From NCBI RefSeq assembly GCF_024346715.1, contig NZ_AP024852.1:1116001-1180000 (forward strand): a DNA stretch of 64,000 nt, written 5' to 3'. This document shows, one piece after another, positions 1-8,949 of this stretch. Numbering within the stretch: the first letter of the stretch is position 1; each line of letters begins with the position of its first letter. The translations under genes were made by a program, and so were the position numbers. The stretch comes from Photobacterium swingsii (lineage in GTDB: Bacteria > Pseudomonadota > Gammaproteobacteria > Enterobacterales > Vibrionaceae). The notes beneath the pieces are model-generated. The model was not told the DNA's origin and ran no database searches. It saw only the letters and a list, made by a program, of their open reading frames with translations.

Positions 1-132
1 TCCTTGTCAGCATTGATCGAAGATAATCAGCTGAGGAGCCATTACCAGCAACAAGCCTTAATTGGAGTGAAGCGCTATGTGCCAAGTAAGATAGCTGCTC
101 AGTGGCAGCAAGAGATTCAGACTCTCTATTGA
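1..132 (+). CDS. C-terminal fragment of a probable glycosyltransferase (cut by window edge)
   Basis: An open frame runs in from the left edge and stops at TGA 130-132, giving the last 43 residues. The fragment has the spacing of a GT-B (group 1) glycosyltransferase C-terminal helix: a short acidic run, an Arg-His-Tyr stretch, an Ala-Leu-Ile-Gly segment, then Tyr-x-Pro-Ser-Lys-Ile-Ala-x-x-Trp. That likeness is by eye only, and the catalytic part is outside the window. It is followed by 110 bp and then ruvA, whose SOS box lies in that gap, so it is probably not co-regulated with ruvAB. Confidence 0.4.
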   Translation, partial: SLSALIEDNQLRSHYQQQALIGVKRYVPSKIAAQWQQEIQTLY

Positions 133-174
133 TCACAAGCTGAATCTGTCTCTTGACCTCACGGCACCACAAAT

Positions 175-194
175 AGCTGGATGTCCATCCAGTA
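175..194. promoter_or_regulatory. LexA (SOS) box upstream of ruvA
   Basis: The sequence reads CTGG, eight bases, CCAG (177-192) inside a near-perfect palindrome. It fits the LexA pattern CTG-N10-CAG and closely resembles the known Escherichia coli ruvA box. It lies about 50 bp before the ruvA start, between two TTGAC-type -35 candidates (near 153 and 197), where a repressor could block transcription. DNA-damage control of ruvAB is therefore likely. Confidence 0.8.
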
Positions 195-242
195 TTTGAC
201 TATCCTAGAGCCAATTATTGATTCAAAGATAGAGATGAAGCT

Positions 243-863
243 GTGATTGGTCGTCTACGTGGAACCGTACTTGAAAAACAACCGCCTGAAGTCTTACTAG
301 AAGTGAGTGGTGGAGTGGGCTATGAAGTTCAAATGCCAATGAGCTGTTTTTATGAGCTGCCAGAAGTCGGCCAAGAAGCGGTTATCTTTACGCACTTTGT
401 TGTACGTGAAGATGCACAATTACTGTATGGCTTTAATAAAAAAAGTGAGCGTGAATTGTTCCGCGAAGTGATTAAAGCCAATGGTGTTGGCCCTAAACTG
501 GGCTTAGCGATCCTTTCTGCAATGACTGCAAGCCAATTTGTACTGAGCGTTGAAAACGAAGATGTCACCACACTCGTGAAGATCCCGGGTGTTGGTAAGA
601 AAACGGCTGAACGGTTAGTCATTGAAATGCGTGATCGCTTGAAAGGTTGGGGTGAGGGTGATCTCTTTACACCTGCACAAGACACGGCAGCTTCACAGGC
701 TGTTGCGGCCCAATCATCGGCACGTGCTGAAGATGAAGCGGTAAGTGCCCTAGTGGCACTGGGCTACAAACCGCAGCAGGCATCGAAAGTTGTGTCGCAA
801 GTTGCTCAACCAGACATGACAAGTGAAGCGATTATTCGTGATGCACTGCGTTCAATGGTTTAA
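243..863 (+). CDS. ruvA: Holliday junction branch migration protein RuvA
   Basis: RuvA binds four-way DNA junctions as a tetramer and loads the RuvB motor. The 206-aa length matches the family. Residues 1-62 are the OB-fold domain (MIGRLRG start), followed by helix-hairpin-helix motifs around residues 71-130 ([10 protein letters not shown] and [12 protein letters not shown]), an acidic/alanine-rich linker and the C-terminal RuvB-binding domain (ALVALGY). Translation starts at a GTG. An SOS box lies upstream and ruvB follows after 19 bp, so the two form one LexA-regulated operon. ruvC is not visible next to it. Confidence 0.97.
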   Translation: MIGRLRGTVLEKQPPEVLLEVSGGVGYEVQMPMSCFYELPEVGQEAVIFTHFVVREDAQLLYGFNKKSERELFREVIKANGVGPKLGLAILSAMTASQFVLSVENEDVTTLVKIPGVGKKTAERLVIEMRDRLKGWGEGDLFTPAQDTAASQAVAAQSSARAEDEAVSALVALGYKPQQASKVVSQVAQPDMTSEAIIRDALRSMV

Positions 864-882
864 GAAAGGTTATAGCTAAACA

Positions 883-1896
883 ATGATTGAAGCAGATCGC
901 CTTATCTCGAATAACTTTGAACCATCACGCGATGAAGATGTGATAGACAGAGCTATTCGCCCTAAATTGTTGCAAGACTACCAAGGCCAAGACCATGTTC
1001 GTGGCCAAATGGAAATATTCATCAAAGCGGCACAGCTTCGAAACGAAGCCTTGGATCATTTATTGATTTTTGGTCCGCCAGGCTTGGGTAAAACGACGCT
1101 AGCCAATATTGTCGCGAACGAGATGGGTGTCAATATTCGTACTACATCAGGCCCTGTGCTTGAAAAAGCAGGGGATCTTGCGGCATTGCTGACGAACCTT
1201 GAAGAAAATGATGTGCTGTTTATTGATGAAATCCACCGTTTAAGCCCTCAAGTTGAAGAGGTGCTCTACCCAGCGATGGAAGACTATCAGTTGGACATCA
1301 TGATAGGTGAAGGGCCTGCTGCACGTTCAATCAAGATTGATTTACCTCCTTTTACTCTTATTGGTGCAACGACGCGAGCGGGGTCTTTGACATCGCCACT
1401 GCGCGATCGCTTCGGTATTACTCAGCGCTTGGAGTATTACAAGGTGGAAGATCTGAAAGATATCGTAAAGCGCAGCGCTAATTGCCTTGAACTTTCAATG
1501 GAAGAGGAAGGTGCGATGGAAGTGGCTGTTCGTGCGCGTGGAACACCACGTATTGCGAACCGTTTACTTCGTCGTGTGCGAGATTATGCCGAAGTGATGG
1601 CGGATGGCCATATCTGCCCAGATGTTGCTGCTAAAGCACTTGATATGCTAGATGTCGACAGCAGTGGCTTTGATTACATGGACCGAAAATTATTGATGGC
1701 TATCATCGATAAGTTCATGGGTGGCCCTGTAGGGCTCGATAACTTAGCCGCAGCGATTGGTGAAGAGAAAGATACGATTGAAGATGTTTTAGAACCTTAC
1801 CTAATTCAGCAAGGTTACCTGCAACGTACGCCAAGAGGTCGAATTGCGACTCACCGTGCGTACCTACACTTTGGTTTGGATTTGCCAGAAAGCTAA
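883..1896 (+). CDS. ruvB: Holliday junction branch migration ATPase RuvB
   Basis: RuvB is the hexameric AAA+ helicase that drives branch migration with RuvA. The 337-aa protein has a Walker A motif [10 protein letters not shown] (about residue 65), Walker B DEIHRL (about 115), sensor-1 GATTRAG, the arginine finger region SPLRDRFG and a C-terminal winged helix ending in RTPRGRIAT. It lies 19 bp after ruvA and is followed by a strong terminator, so the operon is ruvAB. Confidence 0.98.
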   Translation: MIEADRLISNNFEPSRDEDVIDRAIRPKLLQDYQGQDHVRGQMEIFIKAAQLRNEALDHLLIFGPPGLGKTTLANIVANEMGVNIRTTSGPVLEKAGDLAALLTNLEENDVLFIDEIHRLSPQVEEVLYPAMEDYQLDIMIGEGPAARSIKIDLPPFTLIGATTRAGSLTSPLRDRFGITQRLEYYKVEDLKDIVKRSANCLELSMEEEGAMEVAVRARGTPRIANRLLRRVRDYAEVMADGHICPDVAAKALDMLDVDSSGFDYMDRKLLMAIIDKFMGGPVGLDNLAAAIGEEKDTIEDVLEPYLIQQGYLQRTPRGRIATHRAYLHFGLDLPES

Positions 1897-1993
1897 TATT
1901 GGATCAACAGTATTGCGCCGTGTAGAAGGAGGGGGCTGCCCATATCAGCACATTTTTTCGCATTATTGCTGAAAATTTAGTAAATAGAATGTA

Positions 1994-2025
1994 AAAAAAG
2001 CGAGGCTATTAAGCCTCGCTTTTTT
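1994..2025 (+). terminator. Intrinsic terminator of ruvAB
   Basis: A 9-bp GC-rich stem (AGCGAGGCT / AGCCTCGCT, 1999-2020) with an ATTA loop is followed by a run of six T. A run of A before the stem could also let it work on the other strand. Confidence 0.9.
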
Positions 2026-2035
2026 GATCACTCAA

Positions 2036-2058
2036 TAAAAACTACCAATGAAGTAGTT
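2036..2058 (-). terminator. Candidate minus-strand terminator of a small transcript
   Basis: On the minus strand AACTAC and GTAGTT pair around a 7-nt loop and are followed by TTTTTATT. The stem is short (6 bp), so it is a weak terminator. It lies downstream of the 24-codon ORF at 2169-2243 and completes a promoter-ORF-terminator unit. A second minus-strand hairpin (GCAGCA / TGCTGC) sits between the ORF and this site. Confidence 0.4.
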
Positions 2059-2168
2059 GATAATAGTGCAATAAACAGGTTTTTCATTTACATCTTTATG
2101 ACAAAGTCGCCCGTGGTTATGGCTGCAGCAGAGAAAATGCTGCATTTATGACGCATTTAAAATCTGTT

Positions 2169-2243
2169 TTAGTAAGCGCGTTTATACAGTTCAGAGAAAC
2201 TTGGTTGGTATAGAGCGATAATTTTTTCGAAAATTAGTGCCAT
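2169..2243 (-). CDS. Putative 24-aa small protein
   Basis: A minus-strand ORF begins with ATG at 2243 and has a GAGGT ribosome site about 7 nt upstream. The peptide starts MALIFEKIIALYQPSF and ends in LYKRAY: a hydrophobic/amphipathic N-terminal half and a basic aromatic tail. A TATAAT sequence lies about 100 nt upstream (2347-2352, minus strand) and a terminator-like hairpin downstream (2036-2058). I do not recognise the peptide and give no function. It could equally be part of a small RNA. ORFs this short occur by chance, so the case rests on the four signals together. Confidence 0.35.
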   Translation of the reverse strand: MALIFEKIIALYQPSFSELYKRAY

Positions 2244-2346
2244 AACGACGACCTCAATCAAGTTAATAGTTAAAGGTAAAGGTAAGCAGCTTTCATCAAA
2301 AAGTCTGCTTTTGTAGCTTGGAGCATCTATCTATCTTATGAGGCTG

Positions 2347-2374
2347 ATTATAGGTTTTTTTCTTAAGAGGAAAA
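2347..2374 (-). promoter_or_regulatory. Possible sigma-70 promoter, minus strand
   Basis: On the minus strand a perfect TATAAT lies at 2352-2347. The sequence 16 bp upstream (TTTTCC) is a poor -35. Transcription would start near 2340 and run through the 24-aa ORF to the hairpin at 2036-2058, giving about 300 nt of RNA. Confidence 0.3.
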
Positions 2375-2647
2375 GCGAGTAAAATTAAAATTTAGGATTA
2401 GTTAAAGTAATGCGAAAATGCTAGGTGAAGATAATCTTTAGCTAACTTATTGATGTTATTGACTGGTTTGTTGGCAAGTTTTATAGGAGGTTTTATGGTC
2501 TTAGTTATCCTTCTTTTTTCTAACTTAAAATAATTATTGTGTGACGAATTAAAAATAGATTATGTCTAAGTGTTAATCCGCACCGTGCCTAGCGAAAAAT
2601 CTTATCTTTTAGTGCCTTAAAAACTCATATGTCTATCTTCGCAAAAC

Positions 2648-2661
2648 ATGATCTACATCAA
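2648..2661. promoter_or_regulatory. FNR-like box 1 upstream of cydA
   Basis: ATGAT-N4-ATCAA matches the FNR consensus TTGAT-N4-ATCAA at 9 of 10 defined positions. It lies 36 bp upstream of a perfect second box, so the pair probably mediates oxygen-responsive control of cydABX. Confidence 0.5.
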
Positions 2662-2697
2662 TAGAATATTGAACGCTCAAAAAGTGAGCGGCATTTA

Positions 2698-2711
2698 TTG
2701 ATTTCCATCAA
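2698..2711. promoter_or_regulatory. FNR box 2 upstream of cydA (perfect match)
   Basis: TTGATTTCCATCAA is a perfect FNR palindrome (TTGAT-N4-ATCAA), 260 bp before cydA. FNR is a known regulator of cytochrome bd genes in enterobacteria. Whether it activates or represses here depends on the transcription start, which I cannot place. Confidence 0.7.
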
Positions 2712-2970
2712 AGCAAATTTTGCGACAAATCCTTTGAAGCCTGACTCAATTACCAGTAATATTAGCAATGACTTTATTAGCTGTAGCTTAACAATAAAGT
2801 AACTAATTTGGTACATAGTCGCAACATAAAAGGGATGCCATGAAATCAGTGGTAATCAGGAAGATTTATAAGTTGTGATGTGTTGTTAGCTACATTTCGC
2901 TAAGCCCAATCATCGGTACACTTTTACGAAGTACTGTCACCAGTCAGCCTGGTGAAAAAAGGAGTTCACA

Positions 2971-4557
2971 ATGTTCACTGATATCGTCGAACTATCGCGG
3001 TTACAGTTCGCATTAACTGCGATGTATCACTTTTTGTTCGTCCCATTGACTTTAGGTATGGCTTTCCTACTAGCCATTATGGAGTCTGTTTACGTAATGA
3101 CTGGAAAGCAAATCTACAAGGACATGACTAAGTTCTGGGGTAAGCTTTTTGGTATTAACTTTGCTCTAGGTGTGGCAACAGGCCTATCCATGGAGTTCCA
3201 GTTTGGTACAAACTGGGCTTACTACTCCCACTACGTTGGTGACATCTTCGGTGCCCCACTAGCGATTGAAGCACTGGTCGCATTCTTCTTAGAATCCACT
3301 TTTGTTGGTCTGTTCTTCTTTGGTTGGGATCGCCTATCAAAGCGCCAGCACTTAACAGTAACTTGGTTAGTTGCGTTAGGTTCTAACTTCTCAGCGCTTT
3401 GGATTCTGATTGCTAACGGTTGGATGCAAAACCCTGTAGGTGCCGAGTTCAACTTCGAAACCATGCGTATGGAAATGGTGAGCTTCGCTGAAGTTATCCT
3501 AAACCCAGTAGCGCAGGTGAAGTTTGTTCATACAGTAGCATCGGGCTACGTATGTGGCGCAATGTTCGTAATGGGTATCAGTGCATACTACTTGTTGAAA
3601 GGTCGTGACATTCCATTTGCTCGTCGCTCTTTCGCAATTGCTTCTTCATTCGGTATGGCAGCTATCATTTCTGTAATCATCCTTGGCGATGAATCAGGCT
3701 ACGAGCTAGGTGATGTTCAAAAAACTAAACTAGCAGCAATCGAAGCTGAATGGCATACAGAAGAAGCACCAGCAGCATTTACTGCTTTCGGTATTCCAAA
3801 CCAAGAGACAATGGAAACGGATTATGCGATTAAGATCCCTTACCTAATGGGTATTATCGCAACGCGTTCATTGGACACAGAAGTAACAGGTCTACGTGAT
3901 CTGAAAGTTGAACATGAAGAGCGTATTCGCAATGGTATGATTGCATACGGCCTACTAGAAAAACTGCGTGCGGGTGAAAGAACACCTGAGAACGTTGCAG
4001 CGTTTGATGAAGTGAAACATGATCTGGGCTACGGCTTCTTGCTTAAGCCTTATACTGACAACGTTGTTGATGCAACAGAAGAGCACATTGCTCAAGCTGC
4101 TGATGATTCAATCCCGACAGTATGGCCGCTATTCTGGAGCTTCCGTATCATGGTTGCTGCAGGCTTCATTATGTTAGCGATCATTGGTGCTGCGTTTATC
4201 CAAACGTGTCGTCACAAGATCACCGAGAAGAAATGGCTACTTAAAGCATCGCTTTACGCTATTCCACTTCCTTGGATTGCGATTGAAGCAGGTTGGTTTG
4301 TTGCAGAGTACGGTCGTCAACCATGGGCTGTAGGTGAAATCCTACCTGTATCTATGGCGGCTTCTAATCTTGCAGCCTCAGAAATCCTGACATCACTAGC
4401 GGTTATTATCGGTCTGTACACAGTATTCCTAATTGCTGAAATGTACCTGATGATCAAGTTTGCTCGTCTAGGTCCAAGTAGCCTGAAAACAGGTCGCTAC
4501 CACTTTGAACAAAATGACGCACCACAAAACGTGGTATCTCGTCAGGTTGAAGCGTAA
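2971..4557 (+). CDS. cydA: Cytochrome bd ubiquinol oxidase subunit I
   Basis: CydA carries hemes b558, b595 and d and oxidises quinol at the periplasmic side of the inner membrane. The 528-aa length and the N-terminal [18 protein letters not shown] (His19 region) are typical, as are the [12 protein letters not shown] segment and many membrane helices. The long hydrophilic Q-loop lies around residues 250-390, so this looks like the long-Q-loop E. coli type. A good ribosome site (AAGGAG) precedes the ATG. A 7-bp hairpin (2937-2955) sits just before that site. It is the first gene of cydABX-ybgE, behind FNR-type boxes. Confidence 0.98.
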   Translation: MFTDIVELSRLQFALTAMYHFLFVPLTLGMAFLLAIMESVYVMTGKQIYKDMTKFWGKLFGINFALGVATGLSMEFQFGTNWAYYSHYVGDIFGAPLAIEALVAFFLESTFVGLFFFGWDRLSKRQHLTVTWLVALGSNFSALWILIANGWMQNPVGAEFNFETMRMEMVSFAEVILNPVAQVKFVHTVASGYVCGAMFVMGISAYYLLKGRDIPFARRSFAIASSFGMAAIISVIILGDESGYELGDVQKTKLAAIEAEWHTEEAPAAFTAFGIPNQETMETDYAIKIPYLMGIIATRSLDTEVTGLRDLKVEHEERIRNGMIAYGLLEKLRAGERTPENVAAFDEVKHDLGYGFLLKPYTDNVVDATEEHIAQAADDSIPTVWPLFWSFRIMVAAGFIMLAIIGAAFIQTCRHKITEKKWLLKASLYAIPLPWIAIEAGWFVAEYGRQPWAVGEILPVSMAASNLAASEILTSLAVIIGLYTVFLIAEMYLMIKFARLGPSSLKTGRYHFEQNDAPQNVVSRQVEA

Positions 4558-4572
4558 TAGGGAGATTTAGCA

Positions 4573-5709
4573 ATGTTTGAATATGAAGTATTGCGATTCA
4601 TCTGGTGGGTACTAATTGGTGTGCTTTGCATCGGTTTTGCAGTAACAGATGGTTTCGATATGGGTGTTGGCGCACTAGTACCTGTTATTGGTAAAACTGA
4701 TAGCGAACGCCGTGTAATGATTAACTCGATTGCTCCACACTGGGATGGTAACCAAGTTTGGCTTATCACCGCTGGTGGTGCACTGTTTGCTGCGTGGCCT
4801 TTGGTTTACGCAACGGCATTCTCGGGTTTCTACTTAGCAATGATATTAACACTCGCTGCACTATGGCTACGCCCAGTTGGTTTTGACTACCGCTCAAAAT
4901 TGCCTAACGACCAATGGCGTGGCGCATGGGATAAAGCAATCTTTGTTGGTAGCTTTGTACCGCCAGTGATCTTTGGTGTTGCTTTTGGTAACTTGCTTCA
5001 AGGTGTGCCGTTTGAGCTTAATGAATTCCTTGTACCAACGTACAAAGGTTCATTCTTTGGTCTACTAAACCCATTCGCACTTGTGTGTGGTCTAGTAAGT
5101 TCAATGATGATCATTACGCAAGGCGCTACTTACCTGCAAATGAAAACAACGGGTGAACTTCACACGCGTGCACGCAACGTAACGGTTATTACCGCGATTG
5201 CGACGGCAGTATTGTTTGCTATTGCAGGTGTATGGGCACAAAGCATTGAAGGTTTCGTGATTACATCTGAAATCTTAACGAATGCGCCGTCTAACCCACT
5301 GACAAAAGAAGTTTCTCGTTTGTCTGGTGCACTATTTGCTAACTATGATGCATACCCATTACTTTGGATTGCGCCTGTATTAGCTGTTGTAATGCCGCTG
5401 CTTACAGTACTTGCAACAAAAGCTGACCGTGGTGCGTTTGCCTTCTTAACATCAAGCCTAACAATGGCTGGCGTTATTTTGACATTTGGTTTCGCATTGT
5501 TCCCATTCATTATGCCTTCAAGCTTGATCCCTGCTCACAGCCTGACGGTATGGGATGCGACGTCTTCTGAGCTAACGTTGAACATTATGACTGGTGTAGC
5601 GTTCGTGATGGTGCCAATTATCTTGGCTTACACTATCTGGACTTACTACAAAATGTTTGGCCGTCTTGATGACAAGTTCATCGAAGAAAACAAAAACTCA
5701 CTGTACTAA
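4573..5709 (+). CDS. cydB: Cytochrome bd ubiquinol oxidase subunit II
   Basis: CydB is the structural partner of CydA in the bd-type oxidase, a high-affinity terminal oxidase that generates proton motive force without pumping. The 378-aa protein has the family start (RFIWWVLIGVL), the TDGFDMGVGAL motif around residue 25, HWDGNQVWLI at about 56 and eight to nine membrane helices. It lies 15 bp after cydA with its own GGGAG site and is followed by cydX after 12 bp. Confidence 0.98.
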   Translation: MFEYEVLRFIWWVLIGVLCIGFAVTDGFDMGVGALVPVIGKTDSERRVMINSIAPHWDGNQVWLITAGGALFAAWPLVYATAFSGFYLAMILTLAALWLRPVGFDYRSKLPNDQWRGAWDKAIFVGSFVPPVIFGVAFGNLLQGVPFELNEFLVPTYKGSFFGLLNPFALVCGLVSSMMIITQGATYLQMKTTGELHTRARNVTVITAIATAVLFAIAGVWAQSIEGFVITSEILTNAPSNPLTKEVSRLSGALFANYDAYPLLWIAPVLAVVMPLLTVLATKADRGAFAFLTSSLTMAGVILTFGFALFPFIMPSSLIPAHSLTVWDATSSELTLNIMTGVAFVMVPIILAYTIWTYYKMFGRLDDKFIEENKNSLY

Positions 5710-5721
5710 GGAGACGACACC

Positions 5722-5829
5722 ATGTGGTATTTTGCTTGGATTTTAGGTGTTCTACTTGCATGTTCATTCGGCATTATTAATGCGCTTTGGTTAGAAGCAA
5801 CCGAAAACTTGGATGAGTCTGGTGAGTAA
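5722..5829 (+). CDS. cydX: Cytochrome bd small subunit CydX
   Basis: This 35-aa single-pass membrane peptide stabilises the CydAB heme groups. It begins MWYFAWILGVLLACSFGI, which matches the conserved CydX N-terminus, and ends in an acidic tail. The ORF is below usual length cut-offs, but it has an AAGGAG ribosome site and the expected position right after cydB. Its 3' end overlaps the start of ybgE, implying translational coupling. Confidence 0.95.
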   Translation: MWYFAWILGVLLACSFGIINALWLEATENLDESGE

Positions 5830-6124
5830 GATAGATCTGTGGGTTAAAGCAGCACACCAGCAGTTGGACTTCGGGGTATTACGCCTTGTAGCCATGCTGG
5901 CAGGACTTGGGCTTACGGGCCTAGTTGTTTGGGATCCAACCTTGTTTGCGAAAGCAATCGGTGGTTTTGGCCCAGTTATTTCGCCTGCACTTATTTGGGC
6001 GATTTGTACGACAATGATTTACGGTGTGGGCTTTGTTCCCCGTAATTGGTATTGGCAAGTGTTCTTCACGCCATTCTTATCATTGCCTGTATTAACCTAC
6101 ATCTACTGGCTACGGTTTTATTAA
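5813..6124 (+). CDS. ybgE: Cyd operon protein YbgE
   Basis: YbgE is a small membrane protein of unknown exact role encoded at the end of cydABX operons. This copy is up to 103 aa with about three hydrophobic segments, a WDP motif after helix 1 and a GVGFVPRNWYWQ segment matching the conserved GVGFRP region. The frame opens at ATG 5813 inside cydX, but GTG 5822 gives the family-typical MSK start and has a GGATGAG sequence in front of it. Either start overlaps cydX. Confidence 0.9.
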   Translation: MSLVSKIDLWVKAAHQQLDFGVLRLVAMLAGLGLTGLVVWDPTLFAKAIGGFGPVISPALIWAICTTMIYGVGFVPRNWYWQVFFTPFLSLPVLTYIYWLRFY

Positions 6125-6141
6125 TCGTACCCCAGCATAAT

Positions 6142-6180
6142 AACGGCCTACTGTGGGAACACAGTAGGCCGTTTTTTTTA
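6142..6180 (+). terminator. Intrinsic terminator of cydABX-ybgE
   Basis: A perfect 14-bp stem (AACGGCCTACTGTG and its complement) with a GGAA tetraloop is followed by eight T. It is a very strong terminator, isolating the cyd operon from ybgC-tol downstream. Confidence 0.95.
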
Positions 6181-6349
6181 TTAAGCCGTGCGAGTTATAA
6201 TATTCCACCTATATGCGACCTTAATATTCGCTAGCCCATCGATGAACTTGACGAACTTATTTACAATTCACCCTATACCAACATCAAATTTATGCAGCTT
6301 AATTTCATAAAACTCATTAAGTTAGGTATAGTAAAGTTCGCCGTTTAAT

Positions 6350-6775
6350 ATGAGAAAAACCATGGAAACAGCCCAAACCTTTAATTGGCCAATCACTGTG
6401 TATTACGAAGATACCGATGCGGGCGGGGTGGTGTATCACTCCAATTACCTCAAGTACTTCGAGCGGGCAAGAACGGAACTCTTGCGAAATAATGGTGTCA
6501 GTCAACAAGCATTACTTGAGTGTGATTTGGGGTTTGTTGTTCGCCACCTTGCGATTGATTACATCAAAGGTGCTAAGTTGGATGATCAGCTGCTAGTTCG
6601 TACGAAAATCAGCGAATTACGCCGTGCATCTATCGAATTTTGTCAGGATTTAGTTAACAATGAAGGCCAAATCTTGTGTAAAGCCGTGGTTAAGGTAGCC
6701 TGTATCCGTTCAAGCTCCATGAAACCAACAGCCATTCCAGAAAATATTAAGTCGGAGATATCTAGTGACTGCTGA
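6350..6775 (+). CDS. ybgC: Acyl-CoA thioesterase YbgC (tol-pal associated)
   Basis: YbgC is a cytoplasmic hotdog-fold thioesterase encoded first in tol-pal operons and linked to phospholipid metabolism. The signature [17 protein letters not shown] contains the catalytic Asp of the 4-hydroxybenzoyl-CoA thioesterase-like family. At 141 aa the length is normal. The start could instead be ATG 6362 (METAQTF), which better fits the E. coli N-terminus. The 3' end overlaps tolQ by 11 bp, so translation is coupled. Confidence 0.95.
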   Translation: MRKTMETAQTFNWPITVYYEDTDAGGVVYHSNYLKYFERARTELLRNNGVSQQALLECDLGFVVRHLAIDYIKGAKLDDQLLVRTKISELRRASIEFCQDLVNNEGQILCKAVVKVACIRSSSMKPTAIPENIKSEISSDC

Positions 6776-7454
6776 ATTATCAATTCTAGACCTGTTTTTA
6801 CAGGCCAGCCTGTTGGTAAAAATCGTAATGCTCATTTTGTTGGGTATGTCGGTGGTCTCGTGGGCAATGATCATCAAACGCTCACAAGTATTATCAGAAG
6901 CCAGTTCTAAAGCCCTTCGCTTTGAAGATCGCTTCTGGTCTGCAAATGATTTGTCACAGTTATACCAAGAAGTTCAAGCGCGCAAAGATAGCTTGATTGG
7001 TACAGAACAAATATTTTATGCAGGCTTTAAAGAATTTGCTCGCTTGCATCGCAGTAATGGCAAAGTACCAGAGGCTGTGATGGAAGGAACAGGCCGCGCC
7101 ATGCGTGTATCGCTATCGCGTGAAGTTGACGGCTTAGAAACTAACTTACCTTTCTTAGCAACGGTAGGCTCTATTAGCCCATATATCGGCTTGTTCGGTA
7201 CTGTTTGGGGGATCATGCATGCCTTTATCGCCCTGGGTGCTGTAAAACAAGCAACACTTGCTATGGTTGCACCGGGTATTGCTGAAGCACTGGTTGCTAC
7301 AGCGATGGGCCTGTTTGCTGCGATTCCAGCGGTTATGTTCTATAACAAGCTGACAAACCAAGTATCTAAGTTAGAGCACACTTACGCGACCTTTATGGAA
7401 GAGTTCTCTAGCATTTTGCACCGCCAAGCTTTCGCTGGTAATCAGGAGCAATAA
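6765..7454 (+). CDS. tolQ: Tol-Pal system proton channel subunit TolQ
   Basis: TolQ is an ExbB/MotA-family inner-membrane protein that forms the proton channel with TolR and energises TolA during outer-membrane constriction. The 229-aa protein has one N-terminal helix (about 15-37), a cytoplasmic loop, and two helices around residues 130-195 containing the family segment [18 protein letters not shown]. The GTG start at 6765 lies inside the ybgC stop region. tolR follows after 3 bp. Confidence 0.98.
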   Translation: MTAELSILDLFLQASLLVKIVMLILLGMSVVSWAMIIKRSQVLSEASSKALRFEDRFWSANDLSQLYQEVQARKDSLIGTEQIFYAGFKEFARLHRSNGKVPEAVMEGTGRAMRVSLSREVDGLETNLPFLATVGSISPYIGLFGTVWGIMHAFIALGAVKQATLAMVAPGIAEALVATAMGLFAAIPAVMFYNKLTNQVSKLEHTYATFMEEFSSILHRQAFAGNQEQ

Positions 7455-7457
7455 GCC

Positions 7458-7901
7458 ATGGCTTACCAACCTAAGAAACGTAAGATGACGGCTGAAATTA
7501 ATGTCGTACCTTATATTGACGTCATGTTGGTACTGCTCATCATCTTTATGGTTACTGCACCTTTTGTGACCCAAGGGGTAGATGTCGAGTTACCTGGTAC
7601 AACAACGGCAAAAACGGTTGCAGAGTTATCTAAAGATGACAGCGGTGCACCGATCATTATTGAAGTCGATCAACATGGCAATTTAGGGGTCAGCGTTAAT
7701 AATGCTGATGTGATTCGTGGCCTTGATATGAACACCATGTTGACGCGTGTGCGTGCCGAATTGCAGTTAAACCCTAAATCAACCGTGTTAGTTGGCGGTG
7801 ATAGCCGTGCACAATATGCTTACATCATAGAAACACTCGATGCGTTAAACCGTGCAGGTGTGGCTTCGGTAGGTCTAATGACTGAACCGTTAGAGCAGTA
7901 G
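7458..7901 (+). CDS. tolR: Tol-Pal system protein TolR
   Basis: TolR is an ExbD-family protein with one N-terminal membrane helix and a periplasmic domain. The motif EINVVPYIDVMLVLLIIFM (about residues 14-32) holds the conserved channel Asp of this family. The 147-aa length is typical. It lies between tolQ and tolA with gaps of 3 and 14 bp. Confidence 0.98.
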   Translation: MAYQPKKRKMTAEINVVPYIDVMLVLLIIFMVTAPFVTQGVDVELPGTTTAKTVAELSKDDSGAPIIIEVDQHGNLGVSVNNADVIRGLDMNTMLTRVRAELQLNPKSTVLVGGDSRAQYAYIIETLDALNRAGVASVGLMTEPLEQ

Positions 7902-7915
7902 GAGCCATAAAGCAG

Positions 7916-8938
7916 ATGAGAAATAATAACTACAGCGTCGCTGTCATCGTTTCGTTATTACTTCATGCTTTACTACTTGTTGCGTTGCTTTGGGGCGCAG
8001 ACTTTTCCATGTCTAAATCTAAGCAATCAGGCAATACGATTCAAGCTGTAGTGGTTGACCCTGCTTTAGTGAATCAGCAAGCACAACGTATTCGTCAAGA
8101 ACGTGAAAGTGCGAAAAAGGCTGAACGTGATCGTCTTCGTCGTTTGGAGCAACAAGCAGAAGAATTAGAGAAACAGCGTCAAGCAGAAGAAAAACGCATA
8201 CGTGAACTTAAAGCTAACAAGCTTAAAGCTGAAAAAGAAGCGCGTTTAGCGGAAAAAGAACGCCAACGTGTTGCGGCTGAAAAGCAAAAAGTAGCAGAAG
8301 AGAAACGTAAAGCTGATGCCGCAGCCAAAGTGGCTAAAGCACAGGCTGCTAAAGCAGAAGCTGAGCGCAAATCTAAGCAAGAAGCAGCGAGAAAAGCGGA
8401 ACAAGAGCGTCAGCGTAAAGTTGAACAACAACGCAAAGCGGAAGAAGCTGCGCGTAAGGCTGAAGAAGCGCGTAAAGCGAAAGTCGCAGAACAAAAACGT
8501 GCAGAAGCTGCTGCGAAAAAAGCAGAAAAAGCTCGCATAGAAGCTGAACGTAAAGCGGCAGAAGCAAAAGAATTGCAGCGCCAGCAAGAAGCCGCATTGA
8601 ACGATATGTTCGCAGGTCTTGAAGCTGAAACGGAGCAACGAGGTGGTGCGAGAGGGCAATTTGTGAGTGATGAAGTGGCACGATACAGTGCGATTTTCAC
8701 CCAAATGATCCAGCAAAACCTCTTGGTTGATCAAAGCTTTTCGGGCAAAGAGTGTGTTATTCGCATGCGCTTGTCGGCGAATGGTTTATTGTTAGATGCA
8801 ACAGAGGATGGTGGGGAAAGAACACTTTGTCGTGCTGCAAAAGCAGCGGTGGTGAAAGTCAGTCAATTCCCAATGCCAGAAGATCCTGAAGTAATAGAAA
8901 AACTTCGTGCAATCCGCCTAACAGTAAGCCCAGAGTAG
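7916..8938 (+). CDS. tolA: Tol-Pal system protein TolA
   Basis: TolA spans the periplasm to link the TolQR motor with TolB-Pal. It has one membrane helix at about 9-27, a long Ala/Lys/Glu/Arg-rich coiled coil (about 45-225) and a C-terminal domain III with two Cys (KECVIRM and RTLCRAA) and the FPMPEDPEV segment. The 340-aa length falls in the family range, since domain II varies. The low-complexity coil produces long spurious frames on both strands. Confidence 0.97.
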   Translation: MRNNNYSVAVIVSLLLHALLLVALLWGADFSMSKSKQSGNTIQAVVVDPALVNQQAQRIRQERESAKKAERDRLRRLEQQAEELEKQRQAEEKRIRELKANKLKAEKEARLAEKERQRVAAEKQKVAEEKRKADAAAKVAKAQAAKAEAERKSKQEAARKAEQERQRKVEQQRKAEEAARKAEEARKAKVAEQKRAEAAAKKAEKARIEAERKAAEAKELQRQQEAALNDMFAGLEAETEQRGGARGQFVSDEVARYSAIFTQMIQQNLLVDQSFSGKECVIRMRLSANGLLLDATEDGGERTLCRAAKAAVVKVSQFPMPEDPEVIEKLRAIRLTVSPE

Positions 8939-8949
8939 AAGGAAGAATT

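Noticed and set aside
350..685. Minus-strand 111-aa frame over ruvA
   Set aside because: Shadow of ruvA. No ribosome site, odd composition, and ruvA is certain.
6046..6234. 62-aa plus-strand frame at the end of ybgE
   Set aside because: It overlaps ybgE out of frame and reads through the strong terminator at 6142-6180.
8179..8734. Several long frames on both strands within tolA
   Set aside because: They come from the low-complexity Ala/Lys/Glu coiled-coil coding region of tolA.
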